Shown in pieces: positions 42,156 through 50,975 of a stretch of 64,000 bases of DNA. Numbering within the stretch: position 1 is the stretch's first letter; each line of letters begins with the position of its first letter. Location of the stretch: contig CAJJKY010000005.1 of the NCBI GenBank assembly GCA_905188195.1, forward strand, positions 62,001 through 126,000. Reading direction: 5' to 3'. Under the pieces are notes generated by a model. That model ran no database searches. It saw only the letters and a program-made list of their open reading frames with translations, and was not told the DNA's origin. This DNA is from Streptococcus parasanguinis. Lineage in GTDB: Bacteria; Bacillota; Bacilli; Lactobacillales; Streptococcaceae. The translations under genes and the position numbers were made by a program.

Positions 42156-42805
42156 TATTGTTTGATAAACATCAGTCTTTCCTTGTCCAAGTCCACTGCT
42201 AATTCATATTTGCCTTCATCATTTTTGTGGATATAACCTAAGACTTCTAAACTATCGACAAAGATGTCCTTGCGCTTTTGCTGGACTTCTTCTTTTTTGA
42301 GAAATTTGAGCAAAAAGCTGGTCATATACTTAAGAGCATACTCGGGATTGACATCTCCCAAGATGGCATAGAGCTTTTCTTGATCCTCCGTCAATGGGTA
42401 TTGGTGAGCTACCTTATAAAAGTAATTGGAAAGGGTCTGTGCATGTCGCGCAAAGTCCGTCTCCTCTATGAGAATCGCTGCATTGGTCGTGTTACGGAGT
42501 TCCGTTTGGAAGACCTTGGCTTTTAATTCTTGATAAACTGCACTGTCCTCTCGGACAAAGACCTCTTGATCCAGGTCCACTCGATCAGCTGACTCCAAGA
42601 AGGGCAGGTTGAGGGTGTAGCGTTTATTTTCTCGAAGGATGAAGCCCGCTTTGATATACTCCTCCATCAGCTTATCCACTGGTTGATCCGGAAATTGGGC
42701 CTTAATTTGCCGCAGGATCACATCGTCGTGCTGATCCAAAAAGTTGATCAAGTCCTTGAAAAATGGCTGACGTGTCAAACGTGTGGGATTAATGATTGTA
42801 ATCAT
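42155..42805 (-). CDS. DUF1803-like protein
   Basis: The 216 residues start MITIINPTRLTRQPFFKDLI. It looks soluble and mixed alpha/beta, with PDQPVDKLMEEYIKAGFIL as a possible winged-helix segment. It resembles the streptococcal DUF1803 family, of unknown function. This is from memory. It starts inside the end of the YiiX-like gene (17 bp overlap), so the two are coupled. Confidence 0.75.
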   Translation of the reverse strand: MITIINPTRLTRQPFFKDLINFLDQHDDVILRQIKAQFPDQPVDKLMEEYIKAGFILRENKRYTLNLPFLESADRVDLDQEVFVREDSAVYQELKAKVFQTELRNTTNAAILIEETDFARHAQTLSNYFYKVAHQYPLTEDQEKLYAILGDVNPEYALKYMTSFLLKFLKKEEVQQKRKDIFVDSLEVLGYIHKNDEGKYELAVDLDKERLMFIKQ

Positions 42806-43301
42806 CCATATACCTTTCTTTAAACTGTAGCTGTGGTGATTGGGCTAACTGACTCGGGTTGGTCCCAGGCTGATCCAAAGGAACCGCTAGACCAAGCCCT
42901 CTGTAGTAATCTTCCCAAAACGGACTAATCTCCTGTTCCTCATCTCCAAACTTCATGGGAATGGTTTCAAAAATAGGAAGTAGTTCAGCGATGAACTGGG
43001 AACAGTAATAACCATCTCCATCCGGATAAAAGGAAGCATTGTAGGGAGCCCCTAAAAGACTCTCTGTCCGTTTTTTGACCTCTTCGTGATCAATCTCCGT
43101 ATAGCGATAAAGGTCATAGACTTTTCCAGCTTCAAAGAAGTCCTCAGGAGCCTGGGTAAGGACGCCACCTTCCAACGTAGCATGATAGACCTGTCCGTCC
43201 AAAAAGATGGCCACATGGCTATAATGACCAGTAGAGGCCTGAATGGCCTGCCCCATTTCTGTATTTTCACTGACAAAAATCAAATCGCCCGTCTCTAACA
43301 T
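42789..43301 (-). CDS. YiiX/NlpC-P60-like papain-fold hydrolase
   Basis: The 170 residues begin MLETGDLIFVSENTEMGQAI and contain HYSHVAIFLDGQVYHAT (catalytic His region) and YYCSQFIAEL (Cys), in the permuted order of YiiX/YebB-like enzymes. No signal peptide is visible, so it is cytoplasmic. Substrate unknown. It precedes the DUF1803 gene. Confidence 0.82.
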   Translation of the reverse strand: MLETGDLIFVSENTEMGQAIQASTGHYSHVAIFLDGQVYHATLEGGVLTQAPEDFFEAGKVYDLYRYTEIDHEEVKKRTESLLGAPYNASFYPDGDGYYCSQFIAELLPIFETIPMKFGDEEQEISPFWEDYYRGLGLAVPLDQPGTNPSQLAQSPQLQFKERYMDDYNH

Positions 43302-43315
43302 GATCTTCTCCTAGC

Positions 43316-43340
43316 AAAAAAGGAGTCGAAACTCCTTTTT
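43316..43340 (-). terminator. Terminator of ppaC
   Basis: AAAAAGGAGT/ACTCCTTTTT stem with a four-base loop, just past the ppaC stop. Confidence 0.85.
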
Positions 43341-43364
43341 AACGATGGGTTTCCCCATTTATCA

Positions 43365-44300
43365 TTAAGCATTAAAGCTTTCAGTCAATTGAGGAACCAC
43401 TTGTTTCTTACGTGAAACGGCACCTGGAAGGAAAGCGTGGTTGTTTTCAAGTTTGAAGTTGAAAGCTGCTTCTACCTTGTCCATGTTGGCACCAAGAGCC
43501 AAGATTTCTGAGTTTGAGTTGACGATATCTGTAATCATCAAGACAAAGTCAGAGTAGCCGTTAGCTGCATTTGCTGCTTGGATAGCTGCTTCGATTTCAG
43601 CTTGGCGTTCCAAGACTTCCGCAATATCAACTGTGTTCACTTGAGCCACACGAACGTTGTTTCCGTTCAATTCAAAAGTCTTGGCATCGATGTCGATCAA
43701 TTCTTCTGCTGATTTGCTTGCCAAGTTGGTACCAGCCTTGAGCATGGCAAGACCGTATTCTTCCAAGTTGACACCAGCCAATTCAGCCAATTCAGGCGCA
43801 ATGACTTTATCAGATGGGTGTGTTGTTGGAGATTTCAAAAGGAGGGTATCTGAAATCAAACCTGAAAGCATCAAACCTGCCAATTCTTTTGGCACTGCTA
43901 CACCGTGTTCTTTGAACATGCGGTAAACGATAGAAGATGCTGATCCAACTGGTTCCAAACGCATGTAAAGTGGGCTAGCAGTTTCAAAGTTAGCCACACG
44001 GTGGTGATCCACCACACCATATACTTCTACTTCAGCGATATCTGAAACAGATTGTTGGAATTCATTGTGGTCCGTCAAGATGACTTGCTCTGCACCTTCT
44101 GCTTTAGCAGATGTGATGACGCGTGGTGCTTCCACACCAAAATAGTCCAATACGAAAGCTGTTTCTTCATTTGGAGTTCCAAGAGCCACTGCTTCTGTAT
44201 CCAAACCGTAAGCTTCTTTTGCAAGATAAGCAAAAGCTACAGATGAGCCGATAGCATCTGAGTCAGGATTTTGGTGACCAAAAACGAGAATTTTTGACAT
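43365..44300 (-). CDS. ppaC: Manganese-dependent inorganic pyrophosphatase
   Basis: Family II pyrophosphatase of the DHH group, hydrolysing PPi in the cytoplasm. The 311 residues show metal ligands in FGHQNPDSDAIGSS (H9, D13, D15), D77 in ILTDHNE and the DHH motif at 98-100 (VVDHHRVANF). The C-terminal SRKKQVVPQL motif binds substrate. Confidence 0.98.
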   Translation of the reverse strand: MSKILVFGHQNPDSDAIGSSVAFAYLAKEAYGLDTEAVALGTPNEETAFVLDYFGVEAPRVITSAKAEGAEQVILTDHNEFQQSVSDIAEVEVYGVVDHHRVANFETASPLYMRLEPVGSASSIVYRMFKEHGVAVPKELAGLMLSGLISDTLLLKSPTTHPSDKVIAPELAELAGVNLEEYGLAMLKAGTNLASKSAEELIDIDAKTFELNGNNVRVAQVNTVDIAEVLERQAEIEAAIQAANAANGYSDFVLMITDIVNSNSEILALGANMDKVEAAFNFKLENNHAFLPGAVSRKKQVVPQLTESFNA

Positions 44301-44388
44301 GTTTCTACCTCTTTATTTCATTTATAGATTCACTCTATTTTAGCACGTTTTGCCATTTAAAGAAAGGGAATAGTTGTGCATTTCAATA

Positions 44389-44420
44389 GAAAAGACAGCT
44401 GGAAGGCCCAACTGTCTATA
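44389..44420 (-). terminator. Terminator of pflA
   Basis: AGACAG-t-TGG/CCA-g-CTGTCT stem followed by TTTTC on the minus strand, directly after pflA. Confidence 0.8.
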
Positions 44421-44424
44421 CTTT

Positions 44425-45219
44425 TTATCCTTTGACCCGTTTCAGGTAATCTTGGTAACTTTCTGTTTCCATCAAATCTTTTGCATTTTGGACCCGTTCT
44501 TTTGTCGGTGGTTTCACACCCTCCAATTTGTACGGAATTCCCAATTCACGCCATTTGAATTCCCCCATAGTATGGTATGGAAGGATCTCAAATTTATCAA
44601 CATTTTTAAGGGTTTTAACAAATTTTCCAAGCTCGATCAAGTCGTCATCTCGGTCTGTAAGCCCAGGTACCAAAACGTGACGAATCCAGACTGGTTTTCC
44701 AATATCAGATAAGTACTTGGCACAAGCTAAAATCGTTTTATTGGTATGGCTGGTCACAATTTTGTGCCGTTCATCATTGATTTCCTTGATATCCAGAAGT
44801 ACCAAGTCAGTCACTGCCATCAAGCGGTCAAATTTTTCCAAATAACGAGGCGTATTGCGGAAAGGAAGAGCACAGGTATCCAAAGTACAATGAATGCCCA
44901 ACTCTTGAGCCTTGGTAAAAAGTGCAATCAAAAAGTCAATCTGCAAGAGGGCTTCTCCACCACTAACAGTGATTCCCCCTTTTTCGCCCCAAAATCCACG
45001 ATAACGGAGGGCTTCTTCTAAGACATCATCCACCGTCCGCTCACGGGACTTGTTGGTTTCCATTGCCCAAGTATCTGGATTGTGGCAGTATTGACACCGC
45101 ATTTGACAGCCTTGAAGGAAGACAATAAAGCGGATCCCAGGCCCGTCTACTGCCCCAAAACTTTCTGTTGAGTGTACCATTCCTGTTACTTTTCCATAGT
45201 CAACTGTTTCATTTTCCAT
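44425..45219 (-). CDS. pflA: Pyruvate formate-lyase activating enzyme
   Basis: Radical-SAM enzyme that installs the glycyl radical on pyruvate formate-lyase during fermentation. The 264 residues have the 4Fe-4S cysteines C38, C42 and C45 (QGCQMRCQYCHNPDTW) and GGITVSGGEALLQIDF. The pfl gene itself is not in the window. A cre-like site lies between its -10 and start codon. Confidence 0.96.
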   Translation of the reverse strand: MENETVDYGKVTGMVHSTESFGAVDGPGIRFIVFLQGCQMRCQYCHNPDTWAMETNKSRERTVDDVLEEALRYRGFWGEKGGITVSGGEALLQIDFLIALFTKAQELGIHCTLDTCALPFRNTPRYLEKFDRLMAVTDLVLLDIKEINDERHKIVTSHTNKTILACAKYLSDIGKPVWIRHVLVPGLTDRDDDLIELGKFVKTLKNVDKFEILPYHTMGEFKWRELGIPYKLEGVKPPTKERVQNAKDLMETESYQDYLKRVKG

Positions 45220-45236
45220 TGAGGAACCTCTTCTCT

Positions 45237-45262
45237 TGAAAACGTTTTATGATTTTATTATA
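45237..45262 (-). promoter_or_regulatory. pflA -10 and cre-like site
   Basis: TATAAT at 45262-45257 on the minus strand and, just downstream, AAAACGTTTTCA-like sequence (45248-45237). It fits the core of the CcpA cre consensus (TGWNANCGNT on the + strand) but not its last bases. A convincing -35 was not found. Confidence 0.4.
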
Positions 45263-45384
45263 ACACGATTCCATCTATTTTAAAGAGTTTAAGCTTCTTT
45301 TTGAAAAGAAACTGTTCTTTTCAGTAGTTTTCATTGTCCTAGTACAGTTTCCAATATGGGACTATCTGTCCTGTATTTTAGGAG

Positions 45385-45411
45385 AAAAAAGGAGCCAGCG
45401 ACTCCTTTTTT
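45385..45411 (-). terminator. Terminator of the surface nuclease gene
   Basis: AAAAAAGGAG/CTCCTTTTTT stem with seven-base loop, 20 bp past the stop. Confidence 0.85.
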
Positions 45412-45431
45412 AGATCTTTCTTTTGAAAACG

Positions 45432-47738
45432 TTAGTAAGTCTTTTTCTTCTTATACCAGACAAGACTCATCGTAGCTATTGCCACTCCAAAAAGAGCTAG
45501 ATAGCTTGTTTCTTGTCCAGTTGATGGAAGGATTTTCCGCTTGCCTGGTGTCTTGGTTTCTGTTGCTGCCTCTTCCTTGTCGTCTTGCTTCTCATCTTCA
45601 TTCTTGCCCTTCTCTTTGCTTTCAGCTGTTGAACTCTTTTGTTCATTGGCTTGAGTCTGATGAGGGACTAGTTGAGATCCTGTATTCGATGAAGAAGGAC
45701 TGGTTTGATCCGTTGCTTGTCCTGTATTTCCTTGTTGATCATCCGTCGGCTTTCCTGGAGTTTGTGCTCCACTAAAGTCGATTTGGACCAAGACAGGATC
45801 ATGGTCTGATGCACGACCGTGTTCCTTCATAAAGGAAGCATTGATATGGACTGGTTCAAAGCTTGCTTTAGCTGCCATGTTGTTTGAGATAAAAATGTTA
45901 TCCAAAACTTGATTGCTTCCACGGTAAAAATAAGAATAGCGATCGCCTGCATCATGTTGGGCCATTAAGTTTGTTAGTTCGTTGCCCGCAAGGATCTGTG
46001 CCGTGGTTGAGAAATCGTAATCATTAAAATCACCCGTCAAAACAAAGGTGGTCTTCGGATTTTGCTTCAAGCCTTCTTGGACGAATTGATGGATGACACT
46101 AGCTTGTGCTTCACGAGTTGGCAAGGTATGTTCCACTGCTGGTTGGCTTGCCCCATAAATAGCATCATCTCCGATTTTTGATTTCAAGTGATTGGCAATC
46201 ACCACAACTGGTTGACCTTTGAATTCAAATTCAACAGCTAAGGACTTGCGAGTATGATCAAACGATGGGTCATTAGGGGCAATCCGAGCTGGATTTTTAA
46301 CCAGGTGTCCCTTGTCAAATTGCGCTGCCTCGTTGCTAGTTGCTACCTCTTTTTTGGCTAAGCTCACGCGTTCTGGATTGTAGAGGATTCCCAAACGAAT
46401 ATTAGAACCGGGCTTTCCTCCGTCAGCGCCATCTACTGGAGCAACCTCCGTATACTCATAGCTCTTGCCACCCAATTCCTTGATCCGATTGGCTAGTTTG
46501 CGTCCACTTTCAACACCACTGGTCGTTCCGTCATCCACACTACCATTATTGTCCTGCACTTCGATCAAAGTAATGATGTCTGGATTGTGAATTTCATGGA
46601 TAAAGGAATTGGCAATCAGCGTCACCTTATCCTCTGGGGTTTCATTTTTGGCATTGTTAGCCGAGAAATTTTCAATATTGTAGGAAGCAATGGTCAGCTT
46701 GTCCTCACTTGGTTGGGTTTGAGCTGCTTGACGCTGCAAGCCACCGTCTTGTACCGTCAATTGTTGAGTAGGCTCTAACTTATAAAAGCTATTCCGATAC
46801 GTTACCACTCCTGTTAGGTCTTCCGTAAAGTAATCCTTGGCTTTTGCGACAAACTGATTCCCAACATAAACCGGAATTGTCGCTGTATTTTGCGCATGTG
46901 GCCGTAGATTCAGACCTCCAATATTGTTTAAAGGAAGGCCAGTAAAATCTTCTCCCAAGACATAGATATCTCCTCTGTACTGGGGACCAAGGACATGCGG
47001 TTTCTTCACCACCGTGAGCATTCCTTCCAGGCTTTCCCAATAATCGAGAGCATCAGTTTCTGGAGCATAAGCAGTCGGATTAGGCTTCACATCTGCTGGC
47101 ATGCCCTCAGTGATATTCACAGCTTCTGGAAGAGGGGCTGTCCCGTCTTTTGTGATCCAAGCATCAACCAACATGGTCACCGTTAAACTATTCGTCGGTT
47201 CCTTAAAGGTCTTCCCAGCTCCCAAGGTGACTTCTTCCATATAACCTTCCTTGACAGTACCGGTGATTTTTACCTTGTCACCGACCTTGACCTTGTATTT
47301 AGAAACTACATAAATCCCATCTGAAGTCCGACTATTACCATCTGATTCAATATCTTGAGCATAAAAACCATAGCGGTCTGTTTTGGTCACCACCGCATTT
47401 TTGATGGCTACCTTTTGGCCTTCAAGTGGAGAGCGTTGCGCTTCCCCTTGAATCTCCCCAATCTTAACCGTTTTCTCTTCGGTATCCTCCGAGGAACTGC
47501 TAGATATCTCTCCTCTATCACTCGAAGCTCTCGTCGTAGCTTCTGTAGTTGTTGTAGCGGAAGTCGAATGATTTGTCGAGCCTTCCTCGCTACTAGTGTT
47601 CGTCACAAGTGCTGGCTCTGAAGTCGAGGCTGTGGTCTCGTCAGCAACTACCGTGAGGGCACTGTTAAAGACCCCCAACTGACTAGCCAATAAGGTAGCT
47701 ACTGCTAATAATCGAATCTTTTTTCCGTTATTTCTCAT
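45432..47738 (-). CDS. LPXTG-anchored surface nuclease (SWAN/SpnA-like)
   Basis: This 768-residue wall-anchored protein has a long signal peptide (about 1-33, LLAVATLLASQLGVFNSA) and a Ser/Thr-rich region. OB-fold DNA-binding segments lie at about 95-330. An endonuclease/exonuclease/phosphatase domain follows at about 345-660, with ASYNIENFS, TLIEVQDNNG, LTGDFNDYD and ASDHDPVLVQIDF. Then come a polar linker, LPSTG at 737-741, a helix and KKKK. Such nucleases cut extracellular DNA, including neutrophil traps. The ATG at 47738 follows GGAGATAAGC. Confidence 0.9.
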   Translation of the reverse strand: MRNNGKKIRLLAVATLLASQLGVFNSALTVVADETTASTSEPALVTNTSSEEGSTNHSTSATTTTEATTRASSDRGEISSSSSEDTEEKTVKIGEIQGEAQRSPLEGQKVAIKNAVVTKTDRYGFYAQDIESDGNSRTSDGIYVVSKYKVKVGDKVKITGTVKEGYMEEVTLGAGKTFKEPTNSLTVTMLVDAWITKDGTAPLPEAVNITEGMPADVKPNPTAYAPETDALDYWESLEGMLTVVKKPHVLGPQYRGDIYVLGEDFTGLPLNNIGGLNLRPHAQNTATIPVYVGNQFVAKAKDYFTEDLTGVVTYRNSFYKLEPTQQLTVQDGGLQRQAAQTQPSEDKLTIASYNIENFSANNAKNETPEDKVTLIANSFIHEIHNPDIITLIEVQDNNGSVDDGTTSGVESGRKLANRIKELGGKSYEYTEVAPVDGADGGKPGSNIRLGILYNPERVSLAKKEVATSNEAAQFDKGHLVKNPARIAPNDPSFDHTRKSLAVEFEFKGQPVVVIANHLKSKIGDDAIYGASQPAVEHTLPTREAQASVIHQFVQEGLKQNPKTTFVLTGDFNDYDFSTTAQILAGNELTNLMAQHDAGDRYSYFYRGSNQVLDNIFISNNMAAKASFEPVHINASFMKEHGRASDHDPVLVQIDFSGAQTPGKPTDDQQGNTGQATDQTSPSSSNTGSQLVPHQTQANEQKSSTAESKEKGKNEDEKQDDKEEAATETKTPGKRKILPSTGQETSYLALFGVAIATMSLVWYKKKKTY

Positions 47739-47772
47739 GCTTATCTCCATCCCTAAAAAGTTTTCCTCTTTT

Positions 47773-47810
47773 ATTATAAGGGAATGGTTTTGCATTTTCA
47801 AGCGCTTTCA
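47773..47810 (-). promoter_or_regulatory. Nuclease promoter with overlapping cre-like site
   Basis: On the minus strand, TTGAAA (47801-47796) and TATAAT (47778-47773) have a 17 bp spacer. TGAAAGCGCTTGAAAA (47810-47795) is a cre-like palindrome covering the -35. Architecture equals that of the CBS-ACT gene. Confidence 0.65.
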
Positions 47811-47844
47811 AAAATATTTTTCAAAAAAAACACTTCGACCCAAA

Positions 47845-48033
47845 AAGAAAGAAATTTTGATTTCACCAATCGATAATCGCGATAAGATCTTACTGGATCT
47901 TGGAAATGACCAACACGTGGTAACGGTCCGCTCCCAAGTTTACTTAGCAGATGGTCGGCAATTCCAGTTCACCGAAAGCCGTCACAAATTAGACAAGTTT
48001 CATTTTGTCGACTATGCAGAGAGGAGGAAATAA
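47845..48033 (+). pseudogene. 3' remnant of a GntR/UTRA regulator, probably treR
   Basis: An open frame of about 60 codons without a credible start reads IDNRDKILLDLGNDQHVV, then VYLADGRQFQFTESRHKLDK and FHFVDYAERRK. These match the C-terminal UTRA end of trehalose repressor TreR (FQYTESRHRxDKFRFxDFARR pattern). The DNA-binding half is absent and the surface nuclease promoter lies just upstream. No trehalose genes are in the window. It is followed at once by a family B repeat. Confidence 0.8.
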
Positions 48034-48038
48034 AAAAG

Positions 48039-48215
48039 GAGGCTGGGACAAAAGTCCTAGCCTCTCAGTTATCTTTGGATTGTCGAGCAAGACGCAGTGG
48101 TTGAGTGGGCTCTACTACGCTGATTTCATCAGCTTTTACAGCCCTACTCAACTGTGCGGAGGTGGGACGACGAAATCGAATTCTAACGAATGTCCGATTT
48201 CTGTCCCACTCTCTT
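48039..48215 (+). repeat. Family B repeat, copy 4
   Basis: Full-length copy directly after the treR remnant, in the same orientation as copy 1. It carries one visible change (TGTCC for TTACC) in the last hairpin loop. It ends 5 bp before the trpZ-like stop on the other strand. Confidence 0.92.
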
Positions 48216-48220
48216 TTATT

Positions 48221-49024
48221 TTATCCTAATACCAATTCATCACTCACCAGGGTTTCACCACTGTTTTGTTGGAAGAGGCGCATCAAATCTTCAACCGTTA
48301 GGTTTTTCTTTTCTTCTCCTTTTACGTCGACAACGATCTTGCCTTGGTAGAGCATGATCAAGCGGTTGCCATATTCGATAGCATGGTTCATATCATGTGT
48401 AATCATCAAGGTTGTTAAACCATGACTTTCCACGATCTTTTGGGTCAATTCCATGACCATTTCACTGGTTTTAGGATCCAGCGCTGCGGTGTGTTCATCC
48501 AGAAGCAAGAGCTTCGGTTTGACCAAGGCTGCCATGACCAAGGTCAAAGCTTGACGTTGCCCACCAGACAAATATTGGGTATCGACTTTGAGGCGGTTCT
48601 CTAAACCAATATTCAATTCCTTCAAGGCTTCACGGAATAAGTTGCGATCTTTCTCCCGAACCCCCCATCTCAAACCACGAGATTTCCCCCGACGTTGGGC
48701 AATGGCCATATTTTCTTCAATGGTCAAGCGAGAAGCCGTCCCCATCTTAGGATCTTGGAAGACACGCGCAATATCCTTGGCACGCTTACGAACACTGGTA
48801 TTTTTGATGGAGTTGCCTTCTAGTAAGATATCCCCTTCATCTACAACTAGATTTCCTGCCAAGATGTTCATCAAGGTTGATTTCCCAGCTCCATTTCCAC
48901 CGATGACCGAAATGAAGTCCCCTTCTTCTACTTGGAGATCCAAGCCTTTTAAGACATGGTTTTCATTAACCGTTCCTGCTTCAAATGTCTTATGAATGCC
49001 TTCAATTGATAATAATGTTGCCAT
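48221..49024 (-). CDS. ABC transporter ATP-binding protein, TrpZ-like
   Basis: The 267 residues have Walker A GGNGAGKS, signature LSGGQRQAL and Walker B LLLLDEHTAALDP. The DEHTAALDP form is characteristic of ATPases paired with DUF534/TrpX-type binding proteins. It energises the permease encoded 9 bp upstream. Third gene of the three-gene operon. Confidence 0.9.
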   Translation of the reverse strand: MATLLSIEGIHKTFEAGTVNENHVLKGLDLQVEEGDFISVIGGNGAGKSTLMNILAGNLVVDEGDILLEGNSIKNTSVRKRAKDIARVFQDPKMGTASRLTIEENMAIAQRRGKSRGLRWGVREKDRNLFREALKELNIGLENRLKVDTQYLSGGQRQALTLVMAALVKPKLLLLDEHTAALDPKTSEMVMELTQKIVESHGLTTLMITHDMNHAIEYGNRLIMLYQGKIVVDVKGEEKKNLTVEDLMRLFQQNSGETLVSDELVLG

Positions 49025-49033
49025 ACTTTTCTC

Positions 49034-49927
49034 CTACTTATTTCCTAACTTCAATCCGCGAACACGAAGACGTTTTTGCGCCTCAGGAGCGAACAAGACA
49101 ATCGCGAGCAAGATCGCATTGAAGAGACGGACCATATTTTGATCGAGATTTGGGATCTCATAAATATTTAAGATAATCAAACGGTAAACAATGGCTCCAA
49201 CCCCGATGGAAAGCAAACGCCAACCAATGGTCAATTCGTGGATCAAAACTTCTGCGATAATCACAGCACTCAAGCCGACTACGATCGTCCCTGTACCAGA
49301 AGTCACATCTGAGAAACCATCATTTTGTGCAAACATGGCTCCACAAAGGGCAATCAAACCATTCGAAATCATGTAGCCCAACATCTTCATGTTATCTACA
49401 TTGACCCCATTGGCCTCACTCATTGGAATGTTATCACCAGTCGAGCGCAAAACCAAGCCAAGTTGCGTCTTCATTAAGAGAGTTAACAAGATACAGACGA
49501 TGATCAAGCAAGAAATGCTAATCAAAAAGACAGCTTCTTCATTAGAAAGACCTAATTTCATCACACTCTTGAAAATGGTACTAGAATCTCCGATAGAAAG
49601 GTTAGGAACCCCTCCCATGATTTTGATATTGATAGAGTAGAGACCGGTCAAAGTGACAATCCCTGTCAAGAGGGCTGGAATTTTCATTTTTGTATGGAGA
49701 ATTCCAGAGACCAATCCTGCGATCATTCCTGCTAGGAAGCCCATCAAAGTTGCAAGCCAAGGGTTTCTTCCTGCTTGAATTTGGGAGGCTACAACTGCTG
49801 CCCCAAGTGGAAAGGCTCCTTCTGCCGTCATGTCGGCAATATCTAAAATCCGAAATGTTAAGTAAACACCGATCGCCATGATCGACCACAATAAACCTTC
49901 TGATAAACTTGATAAAACGAAATTCAT
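49034..49927 (-). CDS. ABC transporter permease, TrpY-like
   Basis: The 297 residues have about eight hydrophobic helices, begin MNFVLSSLSEGLLWSIMAIG and contain YLTFRILDIADMTAEGAFPL. The loop LGLVLRSTGDNIPMSEANGV probably contacts the ATPase. The fold resembles the LivH/RbsC permease group. It is 10 bp past the binding-protein gene. Confidence 0.9.
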   Translation of the reverse strand: MNFVLSSLSEGLLWSIMAIGVYLTFRILDIADMTAEGAFPLGAAVVASQIQAGRNPWLATLMGFLAGMIAGLVSGILHTKMKIPALLTGIVTLTGLYSINIKIMGGVPNLSIGDSSTIFKSVMKLGLSNEEAVFLISISCLIIVCILLTLLMKTQLGLVLRSTGDNIPMSEANGVNVDNMKMLGYMISNGLIALCGAMFAQNDGFSDVTSGTGTIVVGLSAVIIAEVLIHELTIGWRLLSIGVGAIVYRLIILNIYEIPNLDQNMVRLFNAILLAIVLFAPEAQKRLRVRGLKLGNK

Positions 49928-49937
49928 CTCAAACCTC

Positions 49938-50915
49938 CTATTTTTCTACCTTCAACGAGCTAATATCAATTCCAAGCTCTTTCGCCATCTCTTTATTGGT
50001 GTGCAATTCTAATTTTTCAGGTGTTTCAACTGCAACTTTGCCAGGTTTCTCACCCTTCATGATGCGAATGGCCATCCGAGCAGCTTGTCTTCCCAATTCC
50101 TCATAATCGGTACCAAAGTTGTACAAGCCACCAGTAGCCACCATCTCAGCAGACCCACCAAAAACGGGCACCTTATGGCTGAGGGAAACCTGTTTTACAG
50201 TGTCCATTGTAGAAGAAATGATGTTATCCGTCGGAACAAAGACGATATCTGCTTCTGACATGATACTGTCTGCTGCAGCTTTCACATTGTTACTATCGAG
50301 AATGGTTTTTTCAACCACTTGATAGCCTTTAGCTTCTAGGATCTTCTTCGCATTGTCTTTTTGGACAACTGAGTTAGGCTCACTTTGCGTATAGAGGATC
50401 CCAACTGTTTTCGCCGTTGGAAGTACTTGCTTAATCATGTCTACCTGTGTAGAGATCGCATCGTCTGACTGGTCACTTGTCCCTGTGATATTGCCACCAG
50501 GTTCCTTCAAGTTTTTCACCAGTTTCGCTGCCAATGGGTCGGTCACAGCTGAGAAGACAACCGGCGTTGTTTTCGTCGTATTGGCCAAACTTTGAGCTGA
50601 CGGTGTTGCAATCGCAAAGACTAGATCACTTTCTTCCGCCAATTGTTTGGAAATGTTTTTCAGATTTCGTTGCTCCCCTTGAGCATTTTGGAAATCAATC
50701 TGGATATTTTTCCCATCCACATAGCCCTCTTTCTTCAACTCATCGATAAAGCCTTTTCGTGTTGCATCGAGCGACTTATGGGTGATGTACTGGGAAATCC
50801 CAATCCGAAAGACATTGTCTTTTTTAGCATCCTTCAGATGGTGTAAGGTCACCAATGAGGTTAACAGAAGTCCTACAACCAGGACAGGTGCTAGTAATTT
50901 CTTCACTACTTTCAT
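49938..50915 (-). CDS. ABC transporter substrate-binding protein, TrpX-like (DUF534)
   Basis: The 325 residues from the ATG at 50915 (MKVVKKLLAPVLVVGLLLTS), preceded by AAAGGAGTC, form a type-I binding fold with FRIGISQYITHKSLDATRKG and NLKEPGGNITGTSDQSD. The N-terminus is a single hydrophobic helix with no lipobox cysteine, so it is membrane-anchored or cleaved rather than lipidated. Homologues are predicted tryptophan or tyrosine transporters. The substrate is inference. Confidence 0.88.
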   Translation of the reverse strand: MKVVKKLLAPVLVVGLLLTSLVTLHHLKDAKKDNVFRIGISQYITHKSLDATRKGFIDELKKEGYVDGKNIQIDFQNAQGEQRNLKNISKQLAEESDLVFAIATPSAQSLANTTKTTPVVFSAVTDPLAAKLVKNLKEPGGNITGTSDQSDDAISTQVDMIKQVLPTAKTVGILYTQSEPNSVVQKDNAKKILEAKGYQVVEKTILDSNNVKAAADSIMSEADIVFVPTDNIISSTMDTVKQVSLSHKVPVFGGSAEMVATGGLYNFGTDYEELGRQAARMAIRIMKGEKPGKVAVETPEKLELHTNKEMAKELGIDISSLKVEK

Positions 50916-50942
50916 TTTTTGACTCCTTTTCTGCAAATAAAC

Positions 50943-50975
50943 AAAAAATCCGCTTAGATCATTCTCTAAACGGAT
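50943..50975 (-). terminator. Leader terminator (attenuator) upstream of trpX-like gene
   Basis: Stem ATCCG-t-TTAGA/TCTAA-g-CGGAT followed by TTTTTTG on the minus strand, about 30 nt before the start codon. Such a terminator inside the 5' leader points to attenuation. Confidence 0.8.
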
